Part shown: in pieces, positions 1 through 7,364 of the stretch
Layout: each line of letters opens with the position of its first letter
How positions within the stretch are numbered: position 1 is the first letter of the stretch
Source of the DNA: Roseivirga sp. UBA6061
GTDB lineage: Bacteria; Bacteroidota; Bacteroidia; Cytophagales; Cyclobacteriaceae
DNA: 43,144 nucleotides
Reading direction: 5' to 3'
Assembly (NCBI GenBank): GCA_002427745.1
Contig: DIYF01000098.1
Span: forward strand, 1-43,144
Position numbers and translations under genes: made by a program
The notes under the pieces: generated by a model
Told to the model about the DNA's origin: nothing
Databases searched by the model: none
The model's input: the letters and a program-made list of their open reading frames with translations, nothing else

Positions 1-26
1 AAAAAAAGACTCCCTAATAGAGAGCC
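1..26 (-). terminator. Intrinsic terminator of the tRNA-Leu gene
   Basis: Read on the minus strand, a 7-bp stem (arms at 20-26 and 8-14, with two G-U pairs) encloses a 5-nt loop and is followed by seven T residues (complement of 1-7). It lies six bases beyond the 3' end of the tRNA, so it most simply ends that transcript. Confidence 0.8.
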
Positions 27-31
27 TTTTG

Positions 32-113
32 TGCGCATGAGAGGAGTCGAACCTCCACGTCCTAGGACACTGCCACCTGAAGACAGCGCGTCTACCAATT
101 CCGCCACATGCGC
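32..113 (-). tRNA. tRNA-Leu (anticodon CAG)
   Basis: The reverse complement folds as a class II tRNA of 82 nt. The acceptor arms GCGCATG/CATGCGC pair perfectly and are followed by discriminator A. The D-loop contains GGCGGAATTGGTAGACGCG, typical of tRNA-Leu. The anticodon arm CTGTC-TTCAGGT-GGCAG gives anticodon CAG, which reads CTG. A short extra arm precedes the T arm GGAGGTTCGACTCC. CCA is not encoded, so it must be added after transcription. Confidence 0.96.
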
Positions 114-305
114 GAATGGGATGCAAAGAAAAGCAATTTGTTTGAAACGAGAAATTCTTTTTTCGCTCTATTTCTAAAAGAAAATGTAGTGATTGGCTAA
201 CCCATTGATTTATAGAATCCTTCTGATTGATTTTTTATCCAAAAACTCTTTAAATCAGGCGCCTTTTGATCATAATTGAACCTGGAGAGCTCTGTTATGT
301 GAGCA

Positions 306-1877
306 TCAGGGTTTGAAGCGGATACGTACCCTGACCTTCGAATCCACCGGGGTACTGCGGTCGATGCCGGCTCTTCGGGCCTGCCACCTCGGGCCGGTTT
401 TCACGAGGCGCACAGCCTCTTCATCACAGCCATAACCCAGTCCTTTCAGAACTTTAATGTCTTTCAGGTCACCATCGGCCGTAACGGTAAATTCTACCAG
501 TACCCGTCCGCGTATTTTCTGAGCAGCCGCTTCTTTCGGGTAGATCAGGTTCTCTTTGACGTGCCGTGTAAAGGCTTTCTGACCGTAAACCGGACGGGCA
601 GGATTGTAGTTTCTTACCACCTCTTCTTCGTCCGGAGGCTGGGGTGGGGCATAGTCTGAAACCACCACTTCTCCCAGTGAGGATACATCCGGTATCATTT
701 CCACATTGATCTCTTTTTTACCCTTCACTTCTCTTTCCTGTGTGGCATAGCCCAGGTAGCGGAAGAGGACACTCCCAATAGCGACAGCGCTACCCAGGCT
801 GTAAGCTCCTTTTATATCGGTGTGCATGCCTATGGAAGTACCTTTAATCTGTACCTGAACACCCGGCAAGGGACTGCCTTGTTCATCCATCACGACACCA
901 CTGACGGTAAAGGCATTTTCTTTGATCTTTGCCTGGCCCCGAATGAATTTCAGGCTGGATTCAACTCCCTGAACAGAGTCAGACAGAAGGCCATTTTTAG
1001 CTCGGAAATCTGTTCTTAGTGTACTTCGGGACTCGGTCTGCACGCCAGCTACTTTACCCTGGAGCAGACTCTCAATGGGTTTTTTACCCGCATTTCCAGG
1101 TAGGCTGTCCTCTGTCATGAGCGATGTGGTTTGGGCCTTTTGGAGAGCAGTAGGAGGGAGACTTTTGATTAATTCGGTATCAAAGGCCTTGGTCGCAGAA
1201 TCACTGAGGTTGATGGTATTCTCGTCAGCCCTGGCACCTGACAGCGCAAACCTTTGGCTGGCTACCAGTCCTTTACCACCTACCTCGGTTTTGACTTTAT
1301 CAAGGCTGAGGTTGAGGTCAGAAGTGGTTTCGGCATTTGCCTGGAGCAAATTATCTTGAGTCAGACTTGGATTCTGATTCCCGGAAATATTAGGGTTGGC
1401 TTGTACGTCATCTTTCGCTTTCCTAACCTCTTCTTGTTTATATCCAGCTCTGTATCGGCCACTTTCAAGTTCAAGCGTATCAATAACCAGGCCCCTTTCA
1501 GATTCCTCTGTTTTATTACTGGCCTGCGTAAGCTCTTTGGTAGGAAGGTCCGGAGCTGCTGGTCTGAATAAGAAAAAGCCGGCCGCCATTAATATTAACA
1601 ATGTAGCGGCTATTTTCCGGGTCATGGTCCAGAAGACTACCCTGGTTTCATGATCCTCTGCGAGCTTATCAGCCAGTCGGGCATTCAGGTCATCCAAATG
1701 GCCGTTCAGGTCTGTGGGGGCTGTCATTTCCAGTCCTTCCAGGGCTTCAGCCTCAAAAGGGTTCTCCAGCAGGAATTTCTCCACTGCGTACATCTCATCA
1801 GCAGAGAGGGTCCCTGCCTGATAAGCCTTCATCAGCTCAGGTGTCAGACGTTCGATATGGTTATGCTTCCTGCTCAC
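306..1877 (-). CDS. Anti-sigma-like membrane protein with carboxypeptidase-regulatory and TonB C-terminal domains
   Basis: A 523-aa protein. Residues 10-50 (LTPELMKAYQAGTLSADE...) resemble the N-terminal segment of anti-sigma proteins. One membrane helix is at about 87-104, so residues 1-86 would be cytoplasmic and the rest periplasmic. A long Ser/Thr/Asn-rich linker contains LQGKVAGVQ (272-280), a phrase typical of SusC plug domains. A carboxypeptidase-regulatory-like fold covers about 323-398, LGEVVV follows at 401-406, and a TonB C-terminal domain covers about 427-523. The start codon overlaps the end of the upstream ECF sigma gene by 17 bp, implying co-translation. The probable role is to control that sigma factor while contacting TonB-dependent partners, but the anti-sigma role is inferred from position and the short head only. 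Confidence 0.8.
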   Translation of the reverse strand: MSRKHNHIERLTPELMKAYQAGTLSADEMYAVEKFLLENPFEAEALEGLEMTAPTDLNGHLDDLNARLADKLAEDHETRVVFWTMTRKIAATLLILMAAGFFLFRPAAPDLPTKELTQASNKTEESERGLVIDTLELESGRYRAGYKQEEVRKAKDDVQANPNISGNQNPSLTQDNLLQANAETTSDLNLSLDKVKTEVGGKGLVASQRFALSGARADENTINLSDSATKAFDTELIKSLPPTALQKAQTTSLMTEDSLPGNAGKKPIESLLQGKVAGVQTESRSTLRTDFRAKNGLLSDSVQGVESSLKFIRGQAKIKENAFTVSGVVMDEQGSPLPGVQVQIKGTSIGMHTDIKGAYSLGSAVAIGSVLFRYLGYATQEREVKGKKEINVEMIPDVSSLGEVVVSDYAPPQPPDEEEVVRNYNPARPVYGQKAFTRHVKENLIYPKEAAAQKIRGRVLVEFTVTADGDLKDIKVLKGLGYGCDEEAVRLVKTGPRWQARRAGIDRSTPVDSKVRVRIRFKP

Positions 1878-2454
1878 GCAAACTTTCTACACAGATCTTT
1901 AAATTTCTACGGCCATTTTGTACATGACTCTTTACTTTCTTTAGCTCGAAGCCGGTAATGGACTCTATTTCCTGATAGCTTTTCTTTTCCAGGTAAAAGA
2001 GTCGAATACACGTTTCCTGCTCGTTTTTAAGCTTTCCGATACAAACTTCCAGTTTTGTGAGGTCTTCTTCAAGTCCTTCCTCACCATTAAGATGCACAAC
2101 AGGTTCAATTTCCATAAAAACCTGTCCATTTGATTCTACCTGATTTTGTTCACCCCGGCTTTTCTGTTTGCGAAGCTGCATCAGGCATTCGTTTTTTGTC
2201 AACACGTGTAACCAGCTCTTAAAGTTATCTATCTGCTGATCGTTGAGCTTATAAAGAAGCTTTTCAAACACTTGCATGGCCATGTCTTTAGCGGCCTCCT
2301 CAGACTTCAGATACTTGAGAGATACTCCGAAAACCAGGTGCATATAGCGCTTGTAAAGTTCACCTACATAGATATTGTTACCGGTTTTTTTAAAACGGCT
2401 AATCAGCGCTGAGTCGCTGTATGAGGCGATATTTTCTCTTTTTCTAAAGAGCAA
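1861..2454 (-). CDS. ECF-type RNA polymerase sigma factor
   Basis: A 197-aa protein of the sigma-70 ECF family. Region 2 spans roughly residues 18-90 (LISRFKKTG, LYKRYMHLVFGVSLKYL, AKDMAMQVFEKLLYKL). Region 4 spans roughly 130-185 and ends in a helix-turn-helix with FELKKVKSHVQNGRRNLK. No ATG fits; the only plausible start is TTG at 2454, because a stop codon lies immediately upstream in frame. It is transcribed first in a two-gene unit, and its 3' end overlaps the membrane protein at 306-1877, the usual sigma/anti-sigma order. It diverges from the VWA gene at 2635, a possible target. The regulon is unknown. Confidence 0.92.
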   Translation of the reverse strand: MLFRKRENIASYSDSALISRFKKTGNNIYVGELYKRYMHLVFGVSLKYLKSEEAAKDMAMQVFEKLLYKLNDQQIDNFKSWLHVLTKNECLMQLRKQKSRGEQNQVESNGQVFMEIEPVVHLNGEEGLEEDLTKLEVCIGKLKNEQETCIRLFYLEKKSYQEIESITGFELKKVKSHVQNGRRNLKICVESLREQEA

Positions 2455-2634
2455 TTAATAAAAAGTCAAAAAATCTTTCATCCCTTTTATGGAATCCTGA
2501 CTTCGGCTGCATCCTACTACCAAACAAAGGGAATAACAAAGTCCATTTGATCAGTTCAGAGCCACTAACGTGCCAGACTTAAGACAAGCGAAAGCAACCT
2601 GTTCCCTGAGTGTTGAATTTAAACAATTAAGCAC

Positions 2635-4515
2635 ATGAAAAAACTAATTATAGCGATGATGATTATCGGAAGTGCCTTCCATAACATCTCAGATGAAATA
2701 TTTACCAGAACCATCACCGGAGTAGTTAAAGGGGCTGATGATGGAAAAGTCATTCCACATGCCAATATCACAGTGAAAGGCACTACCCGTGGAACTACTA
2801 CAGATGCAGGTGGTAAATACTCTATTGAAGTGAAGGATACTGACAAGGTGCTGGTCTTCAGTTTTTTGGGCTATGAGCATAAAGAGGTCAGGATCAAAAA
2901 GTCAAATGTCATCAATGTAACGCTCAAACCAGATGTGACTGAGCTGGGAGAGGTGGTAGTGGTAGGCTATGGTACTCAGGAGAAAACGAGAGCCGTAAGT
3001 GGCTCAGTGACCCAAACTACAGATGGCAGGAAAATGCTTCGATCTGCTCCGTCCATGAGTCCTGCCAATGCAGGATTCTACGATACAGATGACTACAGCA
3101 ATGAATCTTATGCTGAAATCAATGAGAATGGTTTTCATGCGCCCTGGAAAAATCCGTTTTCCACCTTCTCTATAGATGTAGATGCTGCCTCTTACAGCAA
3201 TATGCGCAGATTTATCAACCGCGGGCAGTTGCCCCCGAAAGATGCCGTGAAGATCGAGGAGCTGATCAATTATTTCGGCTATGACTACGAAGCTCCGAGA
3301 GGTAAACATCCTTTTGCGGTGAACCATGAGGTGTCGGTAGCTCCCTGGAACCCGAAGCATCAGCTGGTACATATTGGCTTACAGGGAGAAAAGATTGAAA
3401 CGGATAATCTGCCTGCTTCCAATATGGTGTTTCTGCTGGATGTATCCGGCTCGATGAATGCACCTGATAAGCTGCCCTTACTCAAGAAATCTCTCAAGCT
3501 GCTGGTAAACGAAATGAGGCCTGAAGATAAGGTGGCCATTGTGGTGTATGCCGGTGCAGCCGGAGAGGTGCTGCCTTCTACTTCGGGTAAGGAGAAGGGT
3601 AAAATACTGAAAGCCCTGGAAAACCTGAGAGCCGGTGGATCTACAGCGGGTGGAGCCGGAATAAAGCTGGCTTACAAGATTGCAAAGCAAAACTTTATCA
3701 AGAACGGCAATAACCGCATTATCCTGGCTACAGATGGCGACTTCAATGTAGGCGCCTCCAGTGATAAAGCCATGGAAGACCTGATTGAAGAAAAGCGGGA
3801 TCAGGGAGTTTTTCTGACTGTGCTGGGCTTTGGTACCGGTAACTACAAGGATTCAAAAATGGAAATCCTCGCTGACAAGGGTAATGGTAACCACGCTTAT
3901 ATCGATAATATCCTGGAAGCAAAAAAGGTACTGGTCAATGAGTTCGGAGGTACACTGTTTACCATTGCCAAGGATGTTAAGATTCAGGTAGAGTTTAATC
4001 CGGCTACTGTTCAGGCTTACAGGCTGATTGGATACGAGAACAGAAAGCTGAATGATGAAGACTTTAATAATGATAAGAAAGATGCTGGGGAGCTGGGGGC
4101 CGGCCATACCGTGACCGCTCTCTACGAGATTATTCCGGTAGGGGTGAACAGTGATTTCAAACCATTGGATGACCTGAAGTATCAGCAAACTGAACCCAGA
4201 AAAGTTACCGGTAATACGTCAGATCTGATGACGGTAAAGCTGCGCTATAAGAAGCCGGATGGTGATAAAAGTATTTTGCTTGAGCAGGTGATCAGGAAAG
4301 AGTCTGTGAGCCTGAGCAGAAGCAGTCTGAACCTCAAGTGGTCAGCGGCTGTAGCGGGTTTCGGCATGCTACTGAGAGATTCTGACTACAAAGGTGATTT
4401 AAAATACAAAGACGTAATAGCTCTGGCCAGATCAGCCAAAGGTGCTGATGATCAGGGGTACCGAAGTGAATTCATCAAACTGATTGAGACGGCTGAATTG
4501 CTGACAGATGAATAG
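2635..4515 (+). CDS. YfbK-like von Willebrand factor A domain protein with SusC-type N-terminal module
   Basis: A 626-aa exported protein. After a hydrophobic N-terminus (1-16) comes a carboxypeptidase-regulatory-like domain (about 26-100). Next is ELGEVVVVGYGTQEK (103-117), nearly the same as the TonB-box/plug start of SusC-type receptors. Residues about 172-260 match the VWA N-terminal region of YfbK (PFSTFSIDVDAASYSNMRRF). The VWA domain starts at about 264 with the metal-binding motif DVSGSM (269-274). The C-terminal part, about 440-620, fits the DUF3520 region of YfbK proteins. No beta-barrel is present, so it is not a receptor. It diverges from the sigma gene across a 180-bp gap and ends about 90 bp before a terminator. 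YfbK function is not established. Confidence 0.9.
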   Translation: MKKLIIAMMIIGSAFHNISDEIFTRTITGVVKGADDGKVIPHANITVKGTTRGTTTDAGGKYSIEVKDTDKVLVFSFLGYEHKEVRIKKSNVINVTLKPDVTELGEVVVVGYGTQEKTRAVSGSVTQTTDGRKMLRSAPSMSPANAGFYDTDDYSNESYAEINENGFHAPWKNPFSTFSIDVDAASYSNMRRFINRGQLPPKDAVKIEELINYFGYDYEAPRGKHPFAVNHEVSVAPWNPKHQLVHIGLQGEKIETDNLPASNMVFLLDVSGSMNAPDKLPLLKKSLKLLVNEMRPEDKVAIVVYAGAAGEVLPSTSGKEKGKILKALENLRAGGSTAGGAGIKLAYKIAKQNFIKNGNNRIILATDGDFNVGASSDKAMEDLIEEKRDQGVFLTVLGFGTGNYKDSKMEILADKGNGNHAYIDNILEAKKVLVNEFGGTLFTIAKDVKIQVEFNPATVQAYRLIGYENRKLNDEDFNNDKKDAGELGAGHTVTALYEIIPVGVNSDFKPLDDLKYQQTEPRKVTGNTSDLMTVKLRYKKPDGDKSILLEQVIRKESVSLSRSSLNLKWSAAVAGFGMLLRDSDYKGDLKYKDVIALARSAKGADDQGYRSEFIKLIETAELLTDE

Positions 4516-4607
4516 GGAGCATCCAGAGGAATCAGCACAAAAAGACATATGTAAAAAGTAGAGTTAAGATCGTTCCTTCCTACTACCTCCTCTGCGGTAG
4601 TGATCAA

Positions 4608-4641
4608 GCCACGGGCAGAAGGCCCGTGGCCTTGTTTTTTT
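4608..4641 (+). terminator. Intrinsic terminator downstream of the VWA gene
   Basis: Perfect 9-bp stem GCCACGGGC (4608-4616) / GCCCGTGGC (4622-4630) with a 5-nt loop, then CTTG and seven T residues (4635-4641). A weaker 6-bp hairpin (ACTACC 4582-4587 / GGTAGT 4596-4601) precedes it. It most likely ends the VWA transcript. Because it stands only 44 bp before the transporter start codon, an attenuation role for the transporter cannot be excluded from sequence. Confidence 0.85.
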
Positions 4642-4684
4642 GTATTGCCGCGAGTGGAGTGTCCTGTTTTTTATATCTTCCGTG

Positions 4685-5980
4685 ATGAAATCGAGGTTTT
4701 GGAGTCTACTTTTTTGGATGGTGATCGCAGCGGCCTTTATAGGTCCCGGTACGGTTACCACAGCTGCGGCCTCCGGGGCTGGTTTTGGTTACAGCCTGCT
4801 TTGGGCCCTGCTCTTTTCTACCTTGGCCTGTGCTGTATTACAAGAGTCTGCTGCCAGGATAACGATAGCTTCAGGACATACCCTGGGGGAGGCTGTAAAG
4901 CAAAGATTTAATAATAAAGGCATCGCCTGGTTTCTGGCTATTTCCATTTTTTTAGGCTGTGCTGCTTATGAGGCCGGTAACATTCTGGGGGCCATTTCAG
5001 GAATGGCGCTGGCTGTGACGGGTGTTGATCCGGCCGTGTTTACGGTAGTGATTGTGGCCATTTCGGCAGCGGTGCTTTGGTTAGGCAAGACCAGTACTGT
5101 GGCCAACATTATGGGAGTAGTGGTGGCTGTCATGGGGTTTGCCTTTCTTATTGCGGGGTTGAGTACTCCTATAGATGGGGCAGCTCTGGCAAAAGGACTT
5201 TTTATACCCTCATTTCCGGAGGACTCTGTTATTCTGACGCTTGGTCTGGTGGGTACTACCATTGTGCCTTACAATCTTTTTCTGGGTTCAGGGCTGGCCA
5301 AGGGACAAACCATCAAGTCTATGCGATTTGGTCTGGTAGTAGCTGTATTGTTGGGAGGAGTCATTTCGATGGGCATCTTACTGGCAGGTACGGCTATGGA
5401 TGGGGAATTCAGCTTTGCCGGACTGGCTGCCACATTGAGTGAAGCCAACGGTACCTGGATGGCAACGGTTTTTGCCATTGGTTTATTTGCTGCAGGATTT
5501 ACTTCCAGTATCACAGCACCACTGGCGGCAGCCATTACCCTGCAAAGTGTCGGAGGCAAAGACAGGGACTGGAGTGAAACCGGTATCCGCTACCGTATGG
5601 GTTGGGGGCTGGTCTTGTTGACAGGACTCATCTTTGGCGTAACGGGTATCAAACCTATACCTGTTATCATTTTAGCACAAGCAGCCAATGGGCTGATACT
5701 TCCGGTGATTGCTGTTTTTCTCTGGCTGATTTGCAATAACCGAAAGCTGATGGGAGGCCATGTCAATGGGGGCGGTATCGATATCTTTATGGGGATCACC
5801 GTTTGGGTTTCTTCGCTGCTTGGGCTGATTAACATTTTTAAGGCAGCTAATTCAGTCATGGGCACTGCTTTCGCTTTTGCCGGCAACACACAACTCATAC
5901 TGCTGGTCCTTGCCACGCTGGTTACCGTGTTGACTATCAACTTTGTGATGAAGGAAAGGAAGCTTTCGGCTATTTCCTGA
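4685..5980 (+). CDS. NRAMP-family (SLC11-like) membrane transporter with altered metal-site motifs
   Basis: A 431-aa polytopic protein with about 11 hydrophobic helices and NRAMP landmarks: FGYSLLWALLFSTLACAVLQE after helix 1 and a conserved helix 6. Where classical NRAMP Mn/Fe transporters have DPGN in helix 1, this one has GPGT (residues 20-23). Where they have MPHN in helix 6, it has VPYN (194-197). The Asp, Asn and Met metal ligands are therefore all replaced, so the cargo is unlikely to be simply Mn2+ or Fe2+. I chose ATG 4685 over the in-frame TTG at 4640 because the latter sits in the T-tract of the preceding terminator and would add a non-conserved tail. Confidence 0.88.
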   Translation: MKSRFWSLLFWMVIAAAFIGPGTVTTAAASGAGFGYSLLWALLFSTLACAVLQESAARITIASGHTLGEAVKQRFNNKGIAWFLAISIFLGCAAYEAGNILGAISGMALAVTGVDPAVFTVVIVAISAAVLWLGKTSTVANIMGVVVAVMGFAFLIAGLSTPIDGAALAKGLFIPSFPEDSVILTLGLVGTTIVPYNLFLGSGLAKGQTIKSMRFGLVVAVLLGGVISMGILLAGTAMDGEFSFAGLAATLSEANGTWMATVFAIGLFAAGFTSSITAPLAAAITLQSVGGKDRDWSETGIRYRMGWGLVLLTGLIFGVTGIKPIPVIILAQAANGLILPVIAVFLWLICNNRKLMGGHVNGGGIDIFMGITVWVSSLLGLINIFKAANSVMGTAFAFAGNTQLILLVLATLVTVLTINFVMKERKLSAIS

Positions 5981-6037
5981 CTTTTTCTTTTCGGTTGAGA
6001 GCAAGGGGTTGTTTCTTTGCAGTGAATTAGAAGAGAT

Positions 6038-6952
6038 ATGAAGAAGTTATTGTTCGCTATCGTGTTGACCGGGTTTTTTGCCTGTGGCGGAGGATCTGAT
6101 GATCCGGCACCAACCAACCCTACCAACCCCACGAATCCCGGAACAACAGATGAGGACTTTATGGCCTGTGTACTGGAGGGAACCAGCGAAACACTGGAGA
6201 TTGTGACCTGGAATATTGAGAATTTTCCTCAGTCAACCAGCACGGCTGCTACGGTGCTGAAAATTATAGAAGACACCGATCCGGATGTGATTGCTTTGCA
6301 GGAAATAACCTCTCAGGCGGCCTTTGCCGATTTGCTGGGAGAGTTAAATGGCTGGTCCGGGGCACTGGAGCGTTTTAATGGCAGTAACCTGATGCTGGGC
6401 TATCTGTTCAAAAACTCAGAGGTGACCGTAACCCAGGCGGCCTCCAATCTTTATGCAGACCAGACAGATGAGAATGACTTTGCCTTTACGGCCTTCAGAA
6501 GACCCCTTTTTACCACCATTACCCATACCAATGGATTAGAGCTTTCCCTGATCAATATTCACCTGAAGTGCTGTGACGGGTCAGAGGACAGAAGGCGCAA
6601 AGCCTCCGAGCTTATCAAGGATTATATCGATACCAACCTACCAGACGACAGAGTAGTGGTGCTGGGAGATTACAATGATGAGATCATTGATGCTGACGAT
6701 AACGTCTTTCAGAATTTCATCGATGACGCAGCAAACTATCGCTTTGCTACCATTGATATTGCCGGTGGGTCAAATACCAACTGGTCTTTCCCTTCCTGGC
6801 CAAGTCATATTGATAATATCCTGATTACGAATGAACTGTTTGAGGATGTGATCGAGACCAGGACTTTGAAGCTGGATGAGTGCAGCAATACCTACCTCAA
6901 TAATGTTTCTGATCACAGACCGGTGATCATGAGTCTGCGAAAGACGAATTGA
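6038..6952 (+). CDS. Secreted endonuclease/exonuclease/phosphatase-family lipoprotein
   Basis: A 304-aa protein with a lipoprotein signal (MKKLLFAIVLTGFFAC, lipid Cys at 16), a Gly-rich stretch and a Pro/Asn/Thr linker (PTNPTNPTNP) that would hold the domain off the membrane. The catalytic domain shows the DNase I-like signature in order: VTWNIENF, DVIALQE (metal-binding Glu), INIHLKCC (His), VVLGDYND (Asp/Asn), SHIDNI and VSDHRPV (catalytic Asp-His). Known relatives are nucleases and phosphodiesterases; the substrate cannot be told. The last codons and 3' flank are duplicated 333 bp downstream. Confidence 0.92.
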   Translation: MKKLLFAIVLTGFFACGGGSDDPAPTNPTNPTNPGTTDEDFMACVLEGTSETLEIVTWNIENFPQSTSTAATVLKIIEDTDPDVIALQEITSQAAFADLLGELNGWSGALERFNGSNLMLGYLFKNSEVTVTQAASNLYADQTDENDFAFTAFRRPLFTTITHTNGLELSLINIHLKCCDGSEDRRRKASELIKDYIDTNLPDDRVVVLGDYNDEIIDADDNVFQNFIDDAANYRFATIDIAGGSNTNWSFPSWPSHIDNILITNELFEDVIETRTLKLDECSNTYLNNVSDHRPVIMSLRKTN

Positions 6953-7026
6953 TGCTGAGACGTTTCGTCTGACCCTCTATTCGTCTGACCTCTATTCGTC
7001 TGACCACTCAAAGTGGTCGGACGAAT
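6928..7026 (+). repeat. Direct repeat copy A: 3' tail of the nuclease gene plus hairpin
   Basis: Begins in the last codons of the nuclease gene (CATGAGTCTGCGAAAGACG...) and runs into the spacer. It recurs at 7261-7344. Copy A contains a 15-bp tandem duplication (CTCTATTCGTCTGAC twice, 6975-7004) missing from copy B. It ends in a strong hairpin: 14-bp stem, arms 6994-7007 and 7013-7026, loop TCAAA, one G-U pair. The hairpin has no T-tract, so it is at most a stabilising or Rho-related structure. Confidence 0.85.
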
Positions 7027-7032
7027 GAACTA

Positions 7033-7079
7033 CCAGGGTCCATAAATGACATACTCAGGTTCTCGTTTATGGACCCTGG
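7033..7079. repeat. Perfect 14-bp inverted repeat
   Basis: CCAGGGTCCATAAA at 7033-7046 is mirrored exactly by TTTATGGACCCTGG at 7066-7079, with a 19-nt loop. No T-run follows, so it is not a typical terminator. It lies between the two copies of the direct repeat. Confidence 0.85.
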
Positions 7080-7106
7080 GCAGATTCTGTTTATGGAATA
7101 TGGATA

Positions 7107-7232
7107 GACCATCTCAAAAGCAACCCGTCATTGCGAACGGAGTGAAGCAATCTTGATGAATGATGCTCTCACATAGAATGAGATTACTTCATTTTATTCG
7201 TAATGACGTTTCTTTTGAATTTTGAGATGGTC
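7107..7232. repeat. MITE/REP-like palindromic element
   Basis: A 126-bp element bounded by perfect 13-bp terminal inverted repeats GACCATCTCAAAA (7107-7119) and TTTTGAGATGGTC (7220-7232). A second nested palindrome, with arms at about 7126-7153 and 7181-7208 (22 of 28 positions matching), starts CGTCATTGCGAACGGAGTG. This core word family, CGTCATTGCGA...GAAGCAATCT, recurs at 17666-17774. There is no ORF of note and no obvious target-site duplication. Confidence 0.8.
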
Positions 7233-7260
7233 ACAGCCCTGAATTCATACCATCGTTCTA

Positions 7261-7344
7261 CATGAGTCTGCGAAAGACGAATTGATGCTGAGACGTTTCG
7301 TCTGACCTTCTATTCGTCCTACCACTCAAAGTGGTCGGACGAAT
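7261..7344 (+). repeat. Direct repeat copy B of the nuclease gene 3' end
   Basis: Matches 6928-7026 apart from the missing 15-bp tandem unit and a few substitutions. It carries a detached copy of the nuclease's last codons and stop (ATGAGTCTGCGAAAGACG then AATTGA). It ends in the same hairpin, arms 7312-7325 and 7331-7344 with loop TCAAA and one mismatch, 20 bp from the end of the convergent gene at 7365. Confidence 0.85.
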
Positions 7345-7364
7345 GGAGATTATGATTCTTTGAT

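Noticed and set aside
4640..4684. TTG 4640 as start of the NRAMP-family transporter
   Set aside because: The codon lies in the T-tract of a strong terminator and adds a non-family N-terminus; ATG 4685 fits better.
5590..6132. Open frame of 180 codons on the minus strand across the transporter and nuclease genes
   Set aside because: Antisense to two well-supported genes; Pro/Ser/Thr-rich composition typical of a shadow frame.
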